NCBI GenBank assembly: GCA_965226925.1
Contig: CBDDEN010000004.1
Span: forward strand, 1 to 64,000
DNA from: CBDDCX01 sp965226925
GTDB lineage: Bacteria; Gemmatimonadota; Gemmatimonadetes; Longimicrobiales; Gaopeijiaceae
DNA length: 64,000 bases
Direction: 5' to 3'
The first letter of the stretch is position 1. Each line of letters opens with the position of its first letter. A program made the position numbers and the translations under genes. The notes under the pieces are model-generated. The model saw only the letters and a list, made by a program, of their open reading frames with translations. It was not told the origin of the DNA and ran no database searches. Shown one piece after another: positions 16,183 through 24,533 of the stretch.

Positions 16183-17079
16183 CTATGTTAGACCCCGAGC
16201 CATCGGTGGTCCCTGGAGTTGGGGCATCCTGAGGAACCAGGGCGATGGTTTTATCGTCTCTGGGGCGGGGGGTAGTCCGCCGTGGGCACGATGGGGTCGG
16301 ACGGTATTGTACAGCCGCCTCCACTGCTCGACGAGTACCGTCGCCTCGGGCAGTGTGTAGAAGATCTCTCCGTTCAAGAACTCGTCTCTCAGTTTGCCGT
16401 TGAAGCTCTCGTTGTAGCCGTTCTCCCACGGACTGCCCGGCGCGATGTAGAGGGTCTGGACCCGCAGCCTGGCCAGCCATCTCCGCACCAGTTTCGCCGT
16501 GAACTCTGGCCCGTTGTCCGAGCGCAGATGCTCGGGCGGACCGTGCCGAGCGAAGAGATCGGTGAGCACCTCGAGAACGTCGTGAGCTCGAGTCTTTCGA
16601 CCGACCTTGATCGCCAGACACTGCCGCGTGTACTCGTCGAGCACGGTCAGAAGCTTCAGCGCACGGCCGTCATGGGTCCTCGTGCTTACGAAGTCGTAGG
16701 ACCACACGTGATTCTTGTGCAGTGGCCTGAGCCGGATGCACGAGCCATCGTTGAGCCACAACCGACCCCGTTTCGGTTGCCGTCTGGGCACTTTCAGCCC
16801 CTCCTGCCTCCAGATACGCTCCACACGCTTGTGGTTCACCTCCCAGCCCTCGATACGCAGCAGGTTCGTGATCTGGCGATACCCGTACCTGCCGAACCGG
16901 CTCGCCAACCGTATCACGTCCGTGCGTAGCGCCTCCTCGTCGCCAGGTAGCTTCTTCACCCGGCGCTGCGTCGAGCGCGGCTGACCCAGTACGTGACACG
17001 CGTGACGTTCACTCGCCCCGAGTCGCTGACGTACATGCATCACGCACCTGCGTCGGCGCTCGGGGCTCAGAAGTTTCCC
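16183..17079 (-). CDS. IS3-family transposase OrfB (DDE integrase domain)
   Basis: The frame contains the HTH_21-like LASRFGRYGYRQITNLLRI, then the rve-type DDE core: Asp in VWSYDFVSTRT, Asp in HLRSDNGPEFTAKL and Glu in GSPWENGYNESFNGKLRDE. It is entered from orfA by a -1 shift on AAGGGAAAC near 17071-17081, giving a fused OrfAB transposase. An in-frame internal start could also be used. The frame is intact to its stop at 16183, so the element may still be active. Confidence 0.9.
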   Translation of the reverse strand, partial: GKLLSPERRRRCVMHVRQRLGASERHACHVLGQPRSTQRRVKKLPGDEEALRTDVIRLASRFGRYGYRQITNLLRIEGWEVNHKRVERIWRQEGLKVPRRQPKRGRLWLNDGSCIRLRPLHKNHVWSYDFVSTRTHDGRALKLLTVLDEYTRQCLAIKVGRKTRAHDVLEVLTDLFARHGPPEHLRSDNGPEFTAKLVRRWLARLRVQTLYIAPGSPWENGYNESFNGKLRDEFLNGEIFYTLPEATVLVEQWRRLYNTVRPHRAHGGLPPAPETIKPSPWFLRMPQLQGPPMARGLT

Positions 17080-17345
17080 TTGGTCGCTTCCTCCAGGATC
17101 AGCTTGTCCACCGTCAGGTTCGCCACCGCTCGCTTTAGCCGTGCGTTCTCCTTCTCCAGCTCCTTGAAGCGTCGAGCTTGATCCACCTTCATCCCCCCGA
17201 ACTCCTGCCTCCACCGGTAGTACGTCTGCTCGCTGATCCCCAACTCCCGGCTCACCATCGCCACCGTTTTGCCGTTCGCCAGACCCACCTCCGCCTCTCT
17301 CAATGCCGTGATGATCTGCTCCGGCGTGTGTCGTCTCCTACTCAT
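17067..17345 (-). CDS. IS3-family transposase OrfA
   Basis: The 92-aa product starts MSRRRHTPEQIITALREAEV and carries a helix-turn-helix (VSRELGISEQTYYRWRQEFG) and a C-terminal leucine-zipper-like helix (FKELEKENARLKRAVANL). It binds the element ends. The stop at 17067 lies inside the slippery region used to reach orfB. Confidence 0.9.
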   Translation of the reverse strand: MSRRRHTPEQIITALREAEVGLANGKTVAMVSRELGISEQTYYRWRQEFGGMKVDQARRFKELEKENARLKRAVANLTVDKLILEEATKGNF

Positions 17346-17429
17346 TCTGACCTCCTCCCTGATAGCTGCGACCAAAGCCGCATCCTAACATCAACTTCGG
17401 TCTCGTTTCAGGGGGTCACGTCACCGTGA

Positions 17430-17948
17430 AGACGCGATAGAGCAAAACGCCGACATCGGCCTCGTGGACCTGGCCACCGACAGTGTCTCTGAGATCCTCG
17501 CCACGGATTTCATCGAGGGTGAAGTGAGCCTGTCACCGGACGGACGGTGGTTGGCCTATGTGTCCGACGCGTCGGGGCAACTCGACGTCTTCGTACGCCC
17601 TTTCCCCTTGTCAGCCCGCTCCCGAGTCCAGGTGTCGACCAACGGAGGCCACGATCCGGTGTGGGCGCACAACGGACGTGAGCTTTTCTTCGTGGATGGC
17701 GAGGACTGGATGTCGGTTGCCGCGTATACCGCCGACTCCGCGTTCGTAGGGAGAACCGACAACGCCTCTTCGACACGGCGCCCTACTACTGGGAGGGCTA
17801 CGGTTGGAGGGGGTACGACGTAGCACGGGACGACGAGCGTTTCTTGATGGTCTTGATCGGGAATGCGGGTGGCGCTGAAGGGGATGAGGTACACCAAGTC
17901 TACATCCAGAACTTCTGGGCAGAACTGAGGGAGCGGGTGGGCAACTAG
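17430..17948 (+). pseudogene. C-terminal fragment of a PD40/TolB-like beta-propeller protein, frameshifted
   Basis: Directly after the IS the frame reads VSLSPDGRWLAYVSDASG and LDVFVRPFP, then GGHDPVWAHNGRELFFVDG, the repeating blades of PD40/TolB propellers, which in these bacteria often sit behind a Ser/Thr kinase or a DPP-type peptidase. Near 17745-17752 one base is lost or gained. The next frame continues RQRLFDTAPYYWEGYGWRGY and ends at a stop at 17948. The 5' end is missing beyond the IS, so the gene is dead twice over unless the shift is a sequence error. Confidence 0.75.
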
Positions 17949-18013
17949 CTAGCCACCCATGAGAAGGCCGGAGACCTGGAGCTCGCGGATCGTCGACCGC
18001 TGCCCACGCGGGG

Positions 18014-18427
18014 TCACAGATCCCGCGGCCAAAGCTCCGGCTGGCCCGCAAGCTCGACAGGTGCGAAGTCGCGCAAGTCGAGCGTCGCGATCGCACGAGC
18101 GCCGACCCGCTCCGCCACCGCCATCACGACCGCATCGACCAGCCCGAGCGAGAGGTCGGAATACCGCCCGTCGAGATCCTGCGCACGCCGTAGGTCGGCC
18201 CCTCCCTCCCACTCCACGGTGAAGAGACCGTTCGCCAGATCCGCACGGAACGCACGGGCCGTCGATTCGCCGAGACGGGACGACACGATGTAGTCGACCT
18301 CGGGCAGGATCGCCCAGGGTAGCACCCAGCGGTCAGGCGCGGACTCGAACTCGCGTCGCAGGGCCTCGTGGTGTCGGTCGTCGGAGTCGATGAGCGCGAC
18401 TACCGCACTCGTGTCGGCCACGATCAC
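18014..18427 (-). CDS. vapC: VapC-family PIN-domain toxin (ribonuclease)
   Basis: The 137-aa product has the PIN pattern: VIVADTSAVVALID with the first Asp, Glu in WAILPEVDYIV, then GLVDAVVMAVAERVG and IATLDLRDF with the last acidic residues. PIN toxins cut tRNA or rRNA. The GTG at 18427 overlaps the antitoxin stop by four bases. The frame starting further upstream at 18478 runs through antitoxin DNA and is not needed. Confidence 0.92.
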   Translation of the reverse strand: MIVADTSAVVALIDSDDRHHEALRREFESAPDRWVLPWAILPEVDYIVSSRLGESTARAFRADLANGLFTVEWEGGADLRRAQDLDGRYSDLSLGLVDAVVMAVAERVGARAIATLDLRDFAPVELAGQPELWPRDL

Positions 18428-18660
18428 GAGTCGTCGCCCATGCCCCGCAGCAGATCCTCGGATCGCTCGGACAGGCACCCATCTCCACTCCTCCCGGCCC
18501 CCAGGCTACTCGGCAGCTCACGAGGTGCCCGCCGACCCGCGTACTCCGACACCGCGGCACGTATCAACTCGGCAGCCGACGTGCCTTCTGCGGCCGCCAG
18601 GACTTTGAGTCGACGATAGTCGGCAGCATCCAGGTAAACGGTCGTCTTCATCGTGGACAT
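18424..18660 (-). CDS. vapB: VapB-type ribbon-helix-helix antitoxin
   Basis: The 78-aa product begins MSTMKTTVYLDAADYRRLK, a ribbon-helix-helix DNA-binding fold (strand TTVYLD, helices around RRLKVLAAAEGTSAAELIRA), followed by a disordered tail that would cap VapC. The start could be 18660 or the second Met at 18651. The palindrome 16 bp upstream is its probable operator. Confidence 0.88.
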   Translation of the reverse strand: MSTMKTTVYLDAADYRRLKVLAAAEGTSAAELIRAAVSEYAGRRAPRELPSSLGAGRSGDGCLSERSEDLLRGMGDDS

Positions 18661-18675
18661 GATCTAAGATATATG

Positions 18676-18693
18676 GTTGCCATATATGGCAAC
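18676..18693. promoter_or_regulatory. Perfect 18-bp palindrome, likely vapBC operator
   Basis: GTTGCCATATATGGCAAC is its own reverse complement. It overlaps two direct copies of ATATATGG (one beginning at 18669). It lies 16 bp upstream of vapB, where VapB/VapBC autoregulation sites lie, in an AT-rich island. Confidence 0.7.
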
Positions 18694-18770
18694 AGTCTGG
18701 ACATACGATGACCAGGCACCAACCTCAGGAAAAGCAGCGGGCGACCGAATGGCGCCCGAGGACTTCTTCC

Positions 18771-19763
18771 CTACTCCCGCTCGACCGCCATCCGCACGAT
18801 CTCGTCACACAGCGCCGGGAAGCTGATCCCCCCGGCCCTCGCAGCCTTGGGCAACAAGCTGTTCCCGGTGAGCCCGGGAAGCGCGTTGGCCTCCAGGCAC
18901 CACACACCGCCCAGCTTGTCCACCATGAAGTCCACGCGGGAGAAGTCGCGCAGACGTAGCAGCCGATGGACCTCGAGCGCTTGCCCCTGCAGCGTCTCCG
19001 CGAGCCGGACCGGGATGTCGGCCGGGAAGATCTCCTCGGCCATCCCCCCCTGGTACTTGCACTCGTAGTCGAAGAGCTCGTGCTCGGACACGATCTCACC
19101 GACGGGCAGGGCCCGATCGCCCAGGATGCCGACGGTGAACTCCCGGCCCTCGACGTAGGCCTCGTACATCATGGATGACGGTGCCGCCGCGTCCTCCGAC
19201 ACCGCAGCCACCACTTCGAGAGCTACCTGCAGCAGGGACAGCCGCACCGACGATCCGCCGGCCACGGGCTTTCTGATGATCGGCACGCCGAGTCGCTCCA
19301 TGATCTGGTCTGCGGTGGGACTGACCAGCCAGTCCGGCGTCGGGATCCCGGCGTCCCGAAGGATGCGCTTGGTGACATCCTTGTCCATGGACAAGGCGCA
19401 ACCGAGCATGCCGCTCCCGGTATACCGAATCCCGGCGACGTCGAGCAGGGCCTGAAGCGTCCCGTCCTCACCCATGCCTCCGTGGAGCGCCGGAAACACG
19501 ACGTCGGCCCGCGTAATCTCTTCATGCTGTAACAGATCCGTGGCGGACACCGCCCCGTCGCCGACAAACTCGTCTGGCGGCAGCGCCTGCACGCCGGACT
19601 TGAGGATGATCCGCTCCCCCAGCTCCTTTATCACGCCCTTCACAGGATCCAAGCACACCACATCGTGGCCGCCCTGCCGAAGGGCGTCCGCCACCTGACA
19701 TCCCGACACGAGCGAGACATCTCGCTCGTCGGAATCGCCACCGAGGAGTACGGCGATCCTCAT
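18771..19763 (-). CDS. ddl: D-alanine--D-alanine ligase
   Basis: Ddl joins two D-alanines for the peptidoglycan precursor. The 330-aa product begins MRIAVLLGGDSDERDVSLVS (N-domain), has FPALHGGMGEDGTLQALLD, the ATP-grasp region IIRKPVAGGSS with EFTVGILG, and the metal site LRDFSRVDFM then WCLEANALPGLTGNSLLPK. Length and motif order are normal. It stands alone between vapBC and the cysteine synthase gene. Confidence 0.95.
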   Translation of the reverse strand: MRIAVLLGGDSDERDVSLVSGCQVADALRQGGHDVVCLDPVKGVIKELGERIILKSGVQALPPDEFVGDGAVSATDLLQHEEITRADVVFPALHGGMGEDGTLQALLDVAGIRYTGSGMLGCALSMDKDVTKRILRDAGIPTPDWLVSPTADQIMERLGVPIIRKPVAGGSSVRLSLLQVALEVVAAVSEDAAAPSSMMYEAYVEGREFTVGILGDRALPVGEIVSEHELFDYECKYQGGMAEEIFPADIPVRLAETLQGQALEVHRLLRLRDFSRVDFMVDKLGGVWCLEANALPGLTGNSLLPKAARAGGISFPALCDEIVRMAVERE

Positions 19764-19862
19764 GCGGACCCCCCGCTGCTGGACCGGCTGGCGGATCCAT
19801 TAGGTGCCTGAGGAGACCCAGTCGAGTAGGTCATCTTCGACGATACCGTGAGCAGGGCCACG

Positions 19863-21254
19863 CTAGCCCGCCGCCCCCGTGAGGGCGCGCACTACGTCGT
19901 AGCGCGTCAGGATCCCCTTGAGCTTCCCGTCGACGCGCACCAGCACCGCCGGATTCTCGCGCGTCAGAAGGCGCGCCGCCTCGTCGGCGTCCAGATGGCT
20001 GTCCACCACCGGGAAAGGCGCGGTCATGACCGACTCCACCGGCCGGTCCAGGAGCTCCGGGTTCTCGATCACGGTGGACATGAGCTCCCCTTCAGTGAGC
20101 GAGCCCACGCACTCGCCGTCCAGCACGACGGGAAGCTGAGAAACGTCGAACGACGTGATCGTCGAAAGGGCCACGCGCACAGACGTCGTGGGGTCCACGG
20201 TCACCAACTCCGGGACGTCGGCCCCTTTACGGGTGATCACGTCGTGGATGCTCCGGTGCGAGCGCCGCAGGAACCCGTTCTCGCGCATCCAGTCGTCGTC
20301 GTAGAGCTTGGTCAGGTAGTGCTCCCCCCAATCGCACAACAACGTCACGAACACGGCGTCCGGATCGTTGGTCTCCTTCGCGAGCTCCACGGCCGCGTGG
20401 ACCAGCAGGCCCGACGACCCGCCCGTGAACAGCCCCTCTTCCCGGCACAGCCGACGGGTCATGGAGAACGCCTCCGCATCGCTGACCGCGAACCACCGGT
20501 CGGTGACGCTCATGTCGAGCGCCCCGGGAATCGTGTCGCTCCCCAGGCCCTCCACCTTGTAGGGTGCTCCTTCGGACATCTCACCCGTCTCGAAAAAGGT
20601 CTTCAAGATCGAACCCACCGGATCCACACCGATGATCCGCACGTCCGGGTTCCGCTCCTTCAGGAACCGGCCCACGCCGGTGATGGTCCCTCCGGTGCCC
20701 GACCCGGCCAGAAAGTGGGTGACCTTGCCGTCGGTCTGCTCCCATACCTCCGGGCCCGTGGTCTCATAGTGCGCCTGGGGATTCGCCTCGTTGTAGAACT
20801 GATCGGCAAGAACGGCGCCAGGCGTGTTCTTCGCGATGCTCGCGGCCTTCTGCGTATAGTGCTCCGGGTGGTCAGGAGGGACGGCCGTGGGCACGATCAC
20901 GACGTCGGCGCCGAAGGAGCGTAAGAGCTTCACCTTCTCTTGGCTCATCTTGTCGGGCATGGTGAAGATGCAGCGGTACCCCCGAATAGCTGCGACCATG
21001 GCCAGCGCCACTCCGGTATTGCCGCTCGTGGCCTCGACGATGGTACCACCCGGCTTCAGCGCTCCCTCGCGCTCGGCCTTCTCCACGATGGCCAGGCCGA
21101 TACGGTCCTTCACCGAGCCACCGGGGTTCATGAACTCGCACTTGGCGTAGACGGTCCCGGGAACGCCCTTGGTAACGCTGTTGAGCCGGATGAGCGGAGT
21201 CCCGCCCACCACGTCGGTCACGTTGTCGTAGGGCCGAGCGTGGTTTTCGCTCAT
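19863..21254 (-). CDS. PLP-dependent cysteine synthase/cystathionine beta-synthase with C-terminal CBS pair
   Basis: The 463-aa product has the beta-family PLP fold: NPGGSVKDR with Lys49 as Schiff base, EATSGNTGVALAM binding substrate, and GSGTGGTITGVGRFLKE for phosphate. After about residue 330 come two CBS domains (VDPTTSVRVALSTITSFDVS and AAGG-type ALLTREN-like repeats), ending RYDVVRALTGAAG. This architecture is that of cystathionine beta-synthase; bacterial members may make cystathionine or cysteine. The CBS pair suggests control by an adenosyl ligand. Confidence 0.9.
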   Translation of the reverse strand: MSENHARPYDNVTDVVGGTPLIRLNSVTKGVPGTVYAKCEFMNPGGSVKDRIGLAIVEKAEREGALKPGGTIVEATSGNTGVALAMVAAIRGYRCIFTMPDKMSQEKVKLLRSFGADVVIVPTAVPPDHPEHYTQKAASIAKNTPGAVLADQFYNEANPQAHYETTGPEVWEQTDGKVTHFLAGSGTGGTITGVGRFLKERNPDVRIIGVDPVGSILKTFFETGEMSEGAPYKVEGLGSDTIPGALDMSVTDRWFAVSDAEAFSMTRRLCREEGLFTGGSSGLLVHAAVELAKETNDPDAVFVTLLCDWGEHYLTKLYDDDWMRENGFLRRSHRSIHDVITRKGADVPELVTVDPTTSVRVALSTITSFDVSQLPVVLDGECVGSLTEGELMSTVIENPELLDRPVESVMTAPFPVVDSHLDADEAARLLTRENPAVLVRVDGKLKGILTRYDVVRALTGAAG

Positions 21255-21294
21255 GTGCGTCTGTCGTCCTCGGTTGAGGGCTCTGCGCGGAATG

Positions 21295-21705
21295 TCAGGG
21301 GCGAGGCTTCTTCGAGAAGTGCACCGGCACGTGGGCCCAAACCTCGATGCGCTCTCCGTCTTTTCGGGCGGGATTGAACTTCAGGGTCTTGGCCCCCCGG
21401 ATCGCGGACGAGTCGAAGGCCATTCGCCCGCTCGACTCCAGGACCACCACGCTGTCCACTTCGCCCATGTCGGTGACCCGGACCTTGAGAAGGCAGCACC
21501 CCTCGACGCCCTGATCCCACAACTCGAGGGGGTATTCGATCGGCACCGACGCCGACAGAGGAGAGGGGCTCTCGATGTCGGGGTCGCTGCGGCAGCCCAC
21601 CAGGCCGGCGGCCAGCAGCGCGGCGACGACGGGGGCGCGCCTGGGCGAACGGCACCCGCACGCCCGGTCAACGCGCCTTGATCGCCCCGACCCGCGTAAG
21701 CTCAT
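21295..21705 (-). CDS. TonB C-terminal-domain-like lipoprotein
   Basis: The 136-aa product has a basic N-region, a hydrophobic segment VVAALLAAGLVGC ending in a lipobox cysteine, and a domain with the TonB C-terminal pattern: YPLELWDQGVEGCCLLKVRV, then GEVDSVVVLESSGRMAFDSS and AIRGAKTLKFNPARKDG. TonB proteins normally have an N-terminal anchor and proline spacer; here the spacer is short and the anchor looks like a lipoprotein signal, so it may not energise receptors. Its ATG overlaps the mutS stop by four bases. Confidence 0.8.
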   Translation of the reverse strand: MSLRGSGRSRRVDRACGCRSPRRAPVVAALLAAGLVGCRSDPDIESPSPLSASVPIEYPLELWDQGVEGCCLLKVRVTDMGEVDSVVVLESSGRMAFDSSAIRGAKTLKFNPARKDGERIEVWAHVPVHFSKKPRP

Positions 21706-24383
21706 TCCGCGTCTCCCGGTCCGGATTCGCTCCGGAGCTCGAACAATAGGTCCAAGGCCTCCCTCGGTGTCATCGTGTCAGGATCGATGGCCCTGAGCCG
21801 CTTCAGGATCGGCGGCTCCGACGGCGCGAAGAACGACAGTTGATCCGGAGGAGGCTCGGACGCCGGCCGATGTTCTCCGTAGCGGCCCAGGCCCTCTCCT
21901 CCACCCGAATGTGTTCCCTCCAGCTCGGTCAGAAGTTCCCTGGCGCGGGCGAGGACGTCGGGGGGCAACCCGGCCAGGCGCGCAACCTGGATTCCGTACG
22001 AACGGTCGGCCCCGCCGTCTTCGAGCCTCCGAAGAAAGACGATCTCCTCGCCCACCTCCCGCACGATCACATTCATGTTCTTCGCACCCGGCAACAGATC
22101 GCCGAGCTGGGTGAGCTCGTGGTAGTGCGTCGCGAAGATGGTCTTACAGCCCACCTCTTCGTGCAGATGCTCGGTCACGGCCCACGCGATGGACACACCG
22201 TCGTAGGTGCTAGTGCCCCTCCCGATTTCGTCCAGCAGGACCAGGCTCCGGTCCGTGGCCGCGTGGATGATGGACGCCGTCTCGTTCATCTCGACCATGA
22301 ACGTCGACTGCCCCCGAGCCAGATTGTCGGAGGCACCTACCCGGGTGAAGATCCGGTCGCACACGGGTAGGCGAGCCCGGTTCGCCGGAACGAACGAGCC
22401 GATCTGAGCCATGAGGTGGATGAGCCCGATCTGCCTGAGGACCGTGGACTTACCCGCCATGTTCGGGCCGGTGAGGATGACGATGCGGTCGTCCTCGGCC
22501 AGCGAGAGGTCGTTCGGGATGAAGGACTCGGAGGGCATCATGGTCTCGACCACCGGATGGCGGCCTGCCTCGATCTCAACATCGAACCCGGTATGGACCT
22601 CGGGGCGTACGTACTGCCTTCGTTCGGCCACGTGCGCCAACGTCGTGAGCACGTCGAGCCGAGCCGCCCGGGAGCCCGCCTCCTGGATGCGCTTCACCTC
22701 GGACGCCACCCGCCGTCGCACGTCGCCGAAGAGCTCGGTCTCGAGCTTTTCCATGCGATCCTCCGCGCCGAAGACCTTCTCCTCCCACTCCTTCAGCTCG
22801 GGGGTGAAGTAGCGTTCGGCGTTGGCGAGCGTCTGCTTGCGGACGTAGTCGTCGGGCACCTTGTCGAGGTTGGACTTGGTGACCTCCAGATAGTAGCCGA
22901 AGACCCGGTTGAACCCGACCTTGAGCGACTTGATGCCCGTGCGCTCCCGCTCTCGACTCTGAAGGCTCGCGATGAAGTCCCGAGCCCCATCCCTGGTCTC
23001 CCGAAGGTCGTCCAACTCCTCGGAGTACCCCGCACGAATCACGCCTCCGTCCTGCAGCGTGGCCGGGGCGTCCCTCGAGATGGCCGCCTCGACCAGCTCG
23101 AGGACGTCGTCCAGAAGGTCCATCTCCGCCACGAGGCTGCCCAGCAAGCCGCTCGCGGCTCCCGCCCCCGCTTCCTGGATCACGGGAAGTTCGGCCAATG
23201 AGCGGCTGAGGCCCAGGAGCTCTCGGGGCGAGACGCGCCCCGCTCCGACCTTTCCCGCCAGGCGCTCCAGGTCGGTCATGCGACCGAGGGCCTCGCGGAG
23301 GCGGTCGCGCAGGTTCACGTCGTCGAACAGCTCGACTACAGCGTCCTGCCGGTTCCAGATCCGCTCCGCGTCCACCAGCGGATGCAGGAGCCAACGCCAG
23401 AGCGCCCGAGCGCCCATGGCCGTGACGGTCTCGTCCAGCACCGAGATGAGCGTGCCCCCCTCCTCTCCGACGCGCAAAGGCTCCACGAGCTCGAGGTTGC
23501 GGCGGGTCATCTCGTCGAGGAGCATGGCGCTCCCGCGCCGGAGGATCTGCGGGGTGCGCAGGTGTTCCACGCCTCCCGGCCTGATCTCTCCCACGTAGGT
23601 CAACAGCGCTCCGGCGGCTCTGACCAGCACGCGGTCGTCCTGTTGGAAGCCGAACGCATCGAGGCTCTGCACGCCGTATCGTCGCTTCAGCTCGTCTGAT
23701 GCGGTCTGGTAGTCGAAGACCCAGTCGTCGCGGTACGTGCGGAGCACACCGGATGGCGCCTCGGCCAGGGCGGTCGCCGCGTCCCGGGCCTCCCGCGCGG
23801 CGCCGTTCGCCACCCCGGTGGCGAGGTCGGCGCCCACGCCCTCCAGCGAGCGCGGGAGCAGCAGCTCCGTCGGGTCGCGGCGGCCGAGCTCGGCGCGAAG
23901 CTCCGCCGGCGGCACGGCCTGCACCGAGATCTCTCCGGTGGACAGGTCCAGGGTGGCCACGCCCACGCCCTGCTCCGTCGCCTCGGTGAGCGCCACCAGG
24001 AAGTTGTTGCGCTTGGCGGTCAGTAGCGTGTCGTGGAGAACGGTGCCGGGCGTGACCGTTTCGGTCACCTCGCGGCGGACGATCCCCTTGGCCTCCGCGG
24101 GGTCTTCCACCTGATCACAGATGGCCACCTTTTTGCCCAGCCTGACCAGGCGGCCGAGGTAATCGTCGAGAGCCTTGGCCGGCACGCCGGCCAACGGCAC
24201 ACGCGCCGCCCCCCCGTTGTTTCTGGACGTGAGCGTCAGACCGAGAAGACGCGAGCCTTCTTCCGCGTCACCGTAGAAGAGCTCGTAGAAGTCTCCGACG
24301 CGAAAGAATACGAGGGAGTCCCGGTTGCGGGACTTCACCTCTCGCCACTGGCGCATCAGTGGGGTATCGTCAGCCTTGGGCAT
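21702..24383 (-). CDS. mutS: DNA mismatch repair protein MutS
   Basis: MutS recognises mispairs and starts repair. The 893-aa product has the mismatch-binding domain near the N-terminus (FFRVGDFYELF carries the Phe-x-Glu wedge), the clamp and lever helices, then the ATPase with GPNMAGKST (Lys645) and the DEIGRGTSTYDG signature, and ends in the helical dimer tail. All motifs are intact and the length is standard. The first gene of a two-gene unit with the TonB-like lipoprotein. Confidence 0.98.
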   Translation of the reverse strand: MPKADDTPLMRQWREVKSRNRDSLVFFRVGDFYELFYGDAEEGSRLLGLTLTSRNNGGAARVPLAGVPAKALDDYLGRLVRLGKKVAICDQVEDPAEAKGIVRREVTETVTPGTVLHDTLLTAKRNNFLVALTEATEQGVGVATLDLSTGEISVQAVPPAELRAELGRRDPTELLLPRSLEGVGADLATGVANGAAREARDAATALAEAPSGVLRTYRDDWVFDYQTASDELKRRYGVQSLDAFGFQQDDRVLVRAAGALLTYVGEIRPGGVEHLRTPQILRRGSAMLLDEMTRRNLELVEPLRVGEEGGTLISVLDETVTAMGARALWRWLLHPLVDAERIWNRQDAVVELFDDVNLRDRLREALGRMTDLERLAGKVGAGRVSPRELLGLSRSLAELPVIQEAGAGAASGLLGSLVAEMDLLDDVLELVEAAISRDAPATLQDGGVIRAGYSEELDDLRETRDGARDFIASLQSRERERTGIKSLKVGFNRVFGYYLEVTKSNLDKVPDDYVRKQTLANAERYFTPELKEWEEKVFGAEDRMEKLETELFGDVRRRVASEVKRIQEAGSRAARLDVLTTLAHVAERRQYVRPEVHTGFDVEIEAGRHPVVETMMPSESFIPNDLSLAEDDRIVILTGPNMAGKSTVLRQIGLIHLMAQIGSFVPANRARLPVCDRIFTRVGASDNLARGQSTFMVEMNETASIIHAATDRSLVLLDEIGRGTSTYDGVSIAWAVTEHLHEEVGCKTIFATHYHELTQLGDLLPGAKNMNVIVREVGEEIVFLRRLEDGGADRSYGIQVARLAGLPPDVLARARELLTELEGTHSGGGEGLGRYGEHRPASEPPPDQLSFFAPSEPPILKRLRAIDPDTMTPREALDLLFELRSESGPGDAE

Positions 24384-24533
24384 TCCGCGGGGTCAGTGGC
24401 TTGAGCGCCGTGTCGAGCGTAAGTGTGGAGCGTCTCGTCACGTAGGATACCCACCCGCCGGAACCCGATCAACCGACACTTCAAAACATCGGACCCTGAC
24501 ACGGCCGAGACCGACGTCGACACCATAGAACCC

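Larger units (their letters stand above)
16154..17423 (-). mobile_element. IS3-family insertion sequence
   Basis: A 1.27-kb element with related ends: TGAGGTGCCCCCAG at 16154 and, on the other strand, TGACGTGACCCCCTG at 17423. Two overlapping transposase frames (orfA, orfB) lie inside on the minus strand. No direct repeat flanks the element, and the flanking coding sequences come from different proteins, so it has probably mediated a deletion or rearrangement. The orfA style resembles the IS407 group. Confidence 0.85.
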
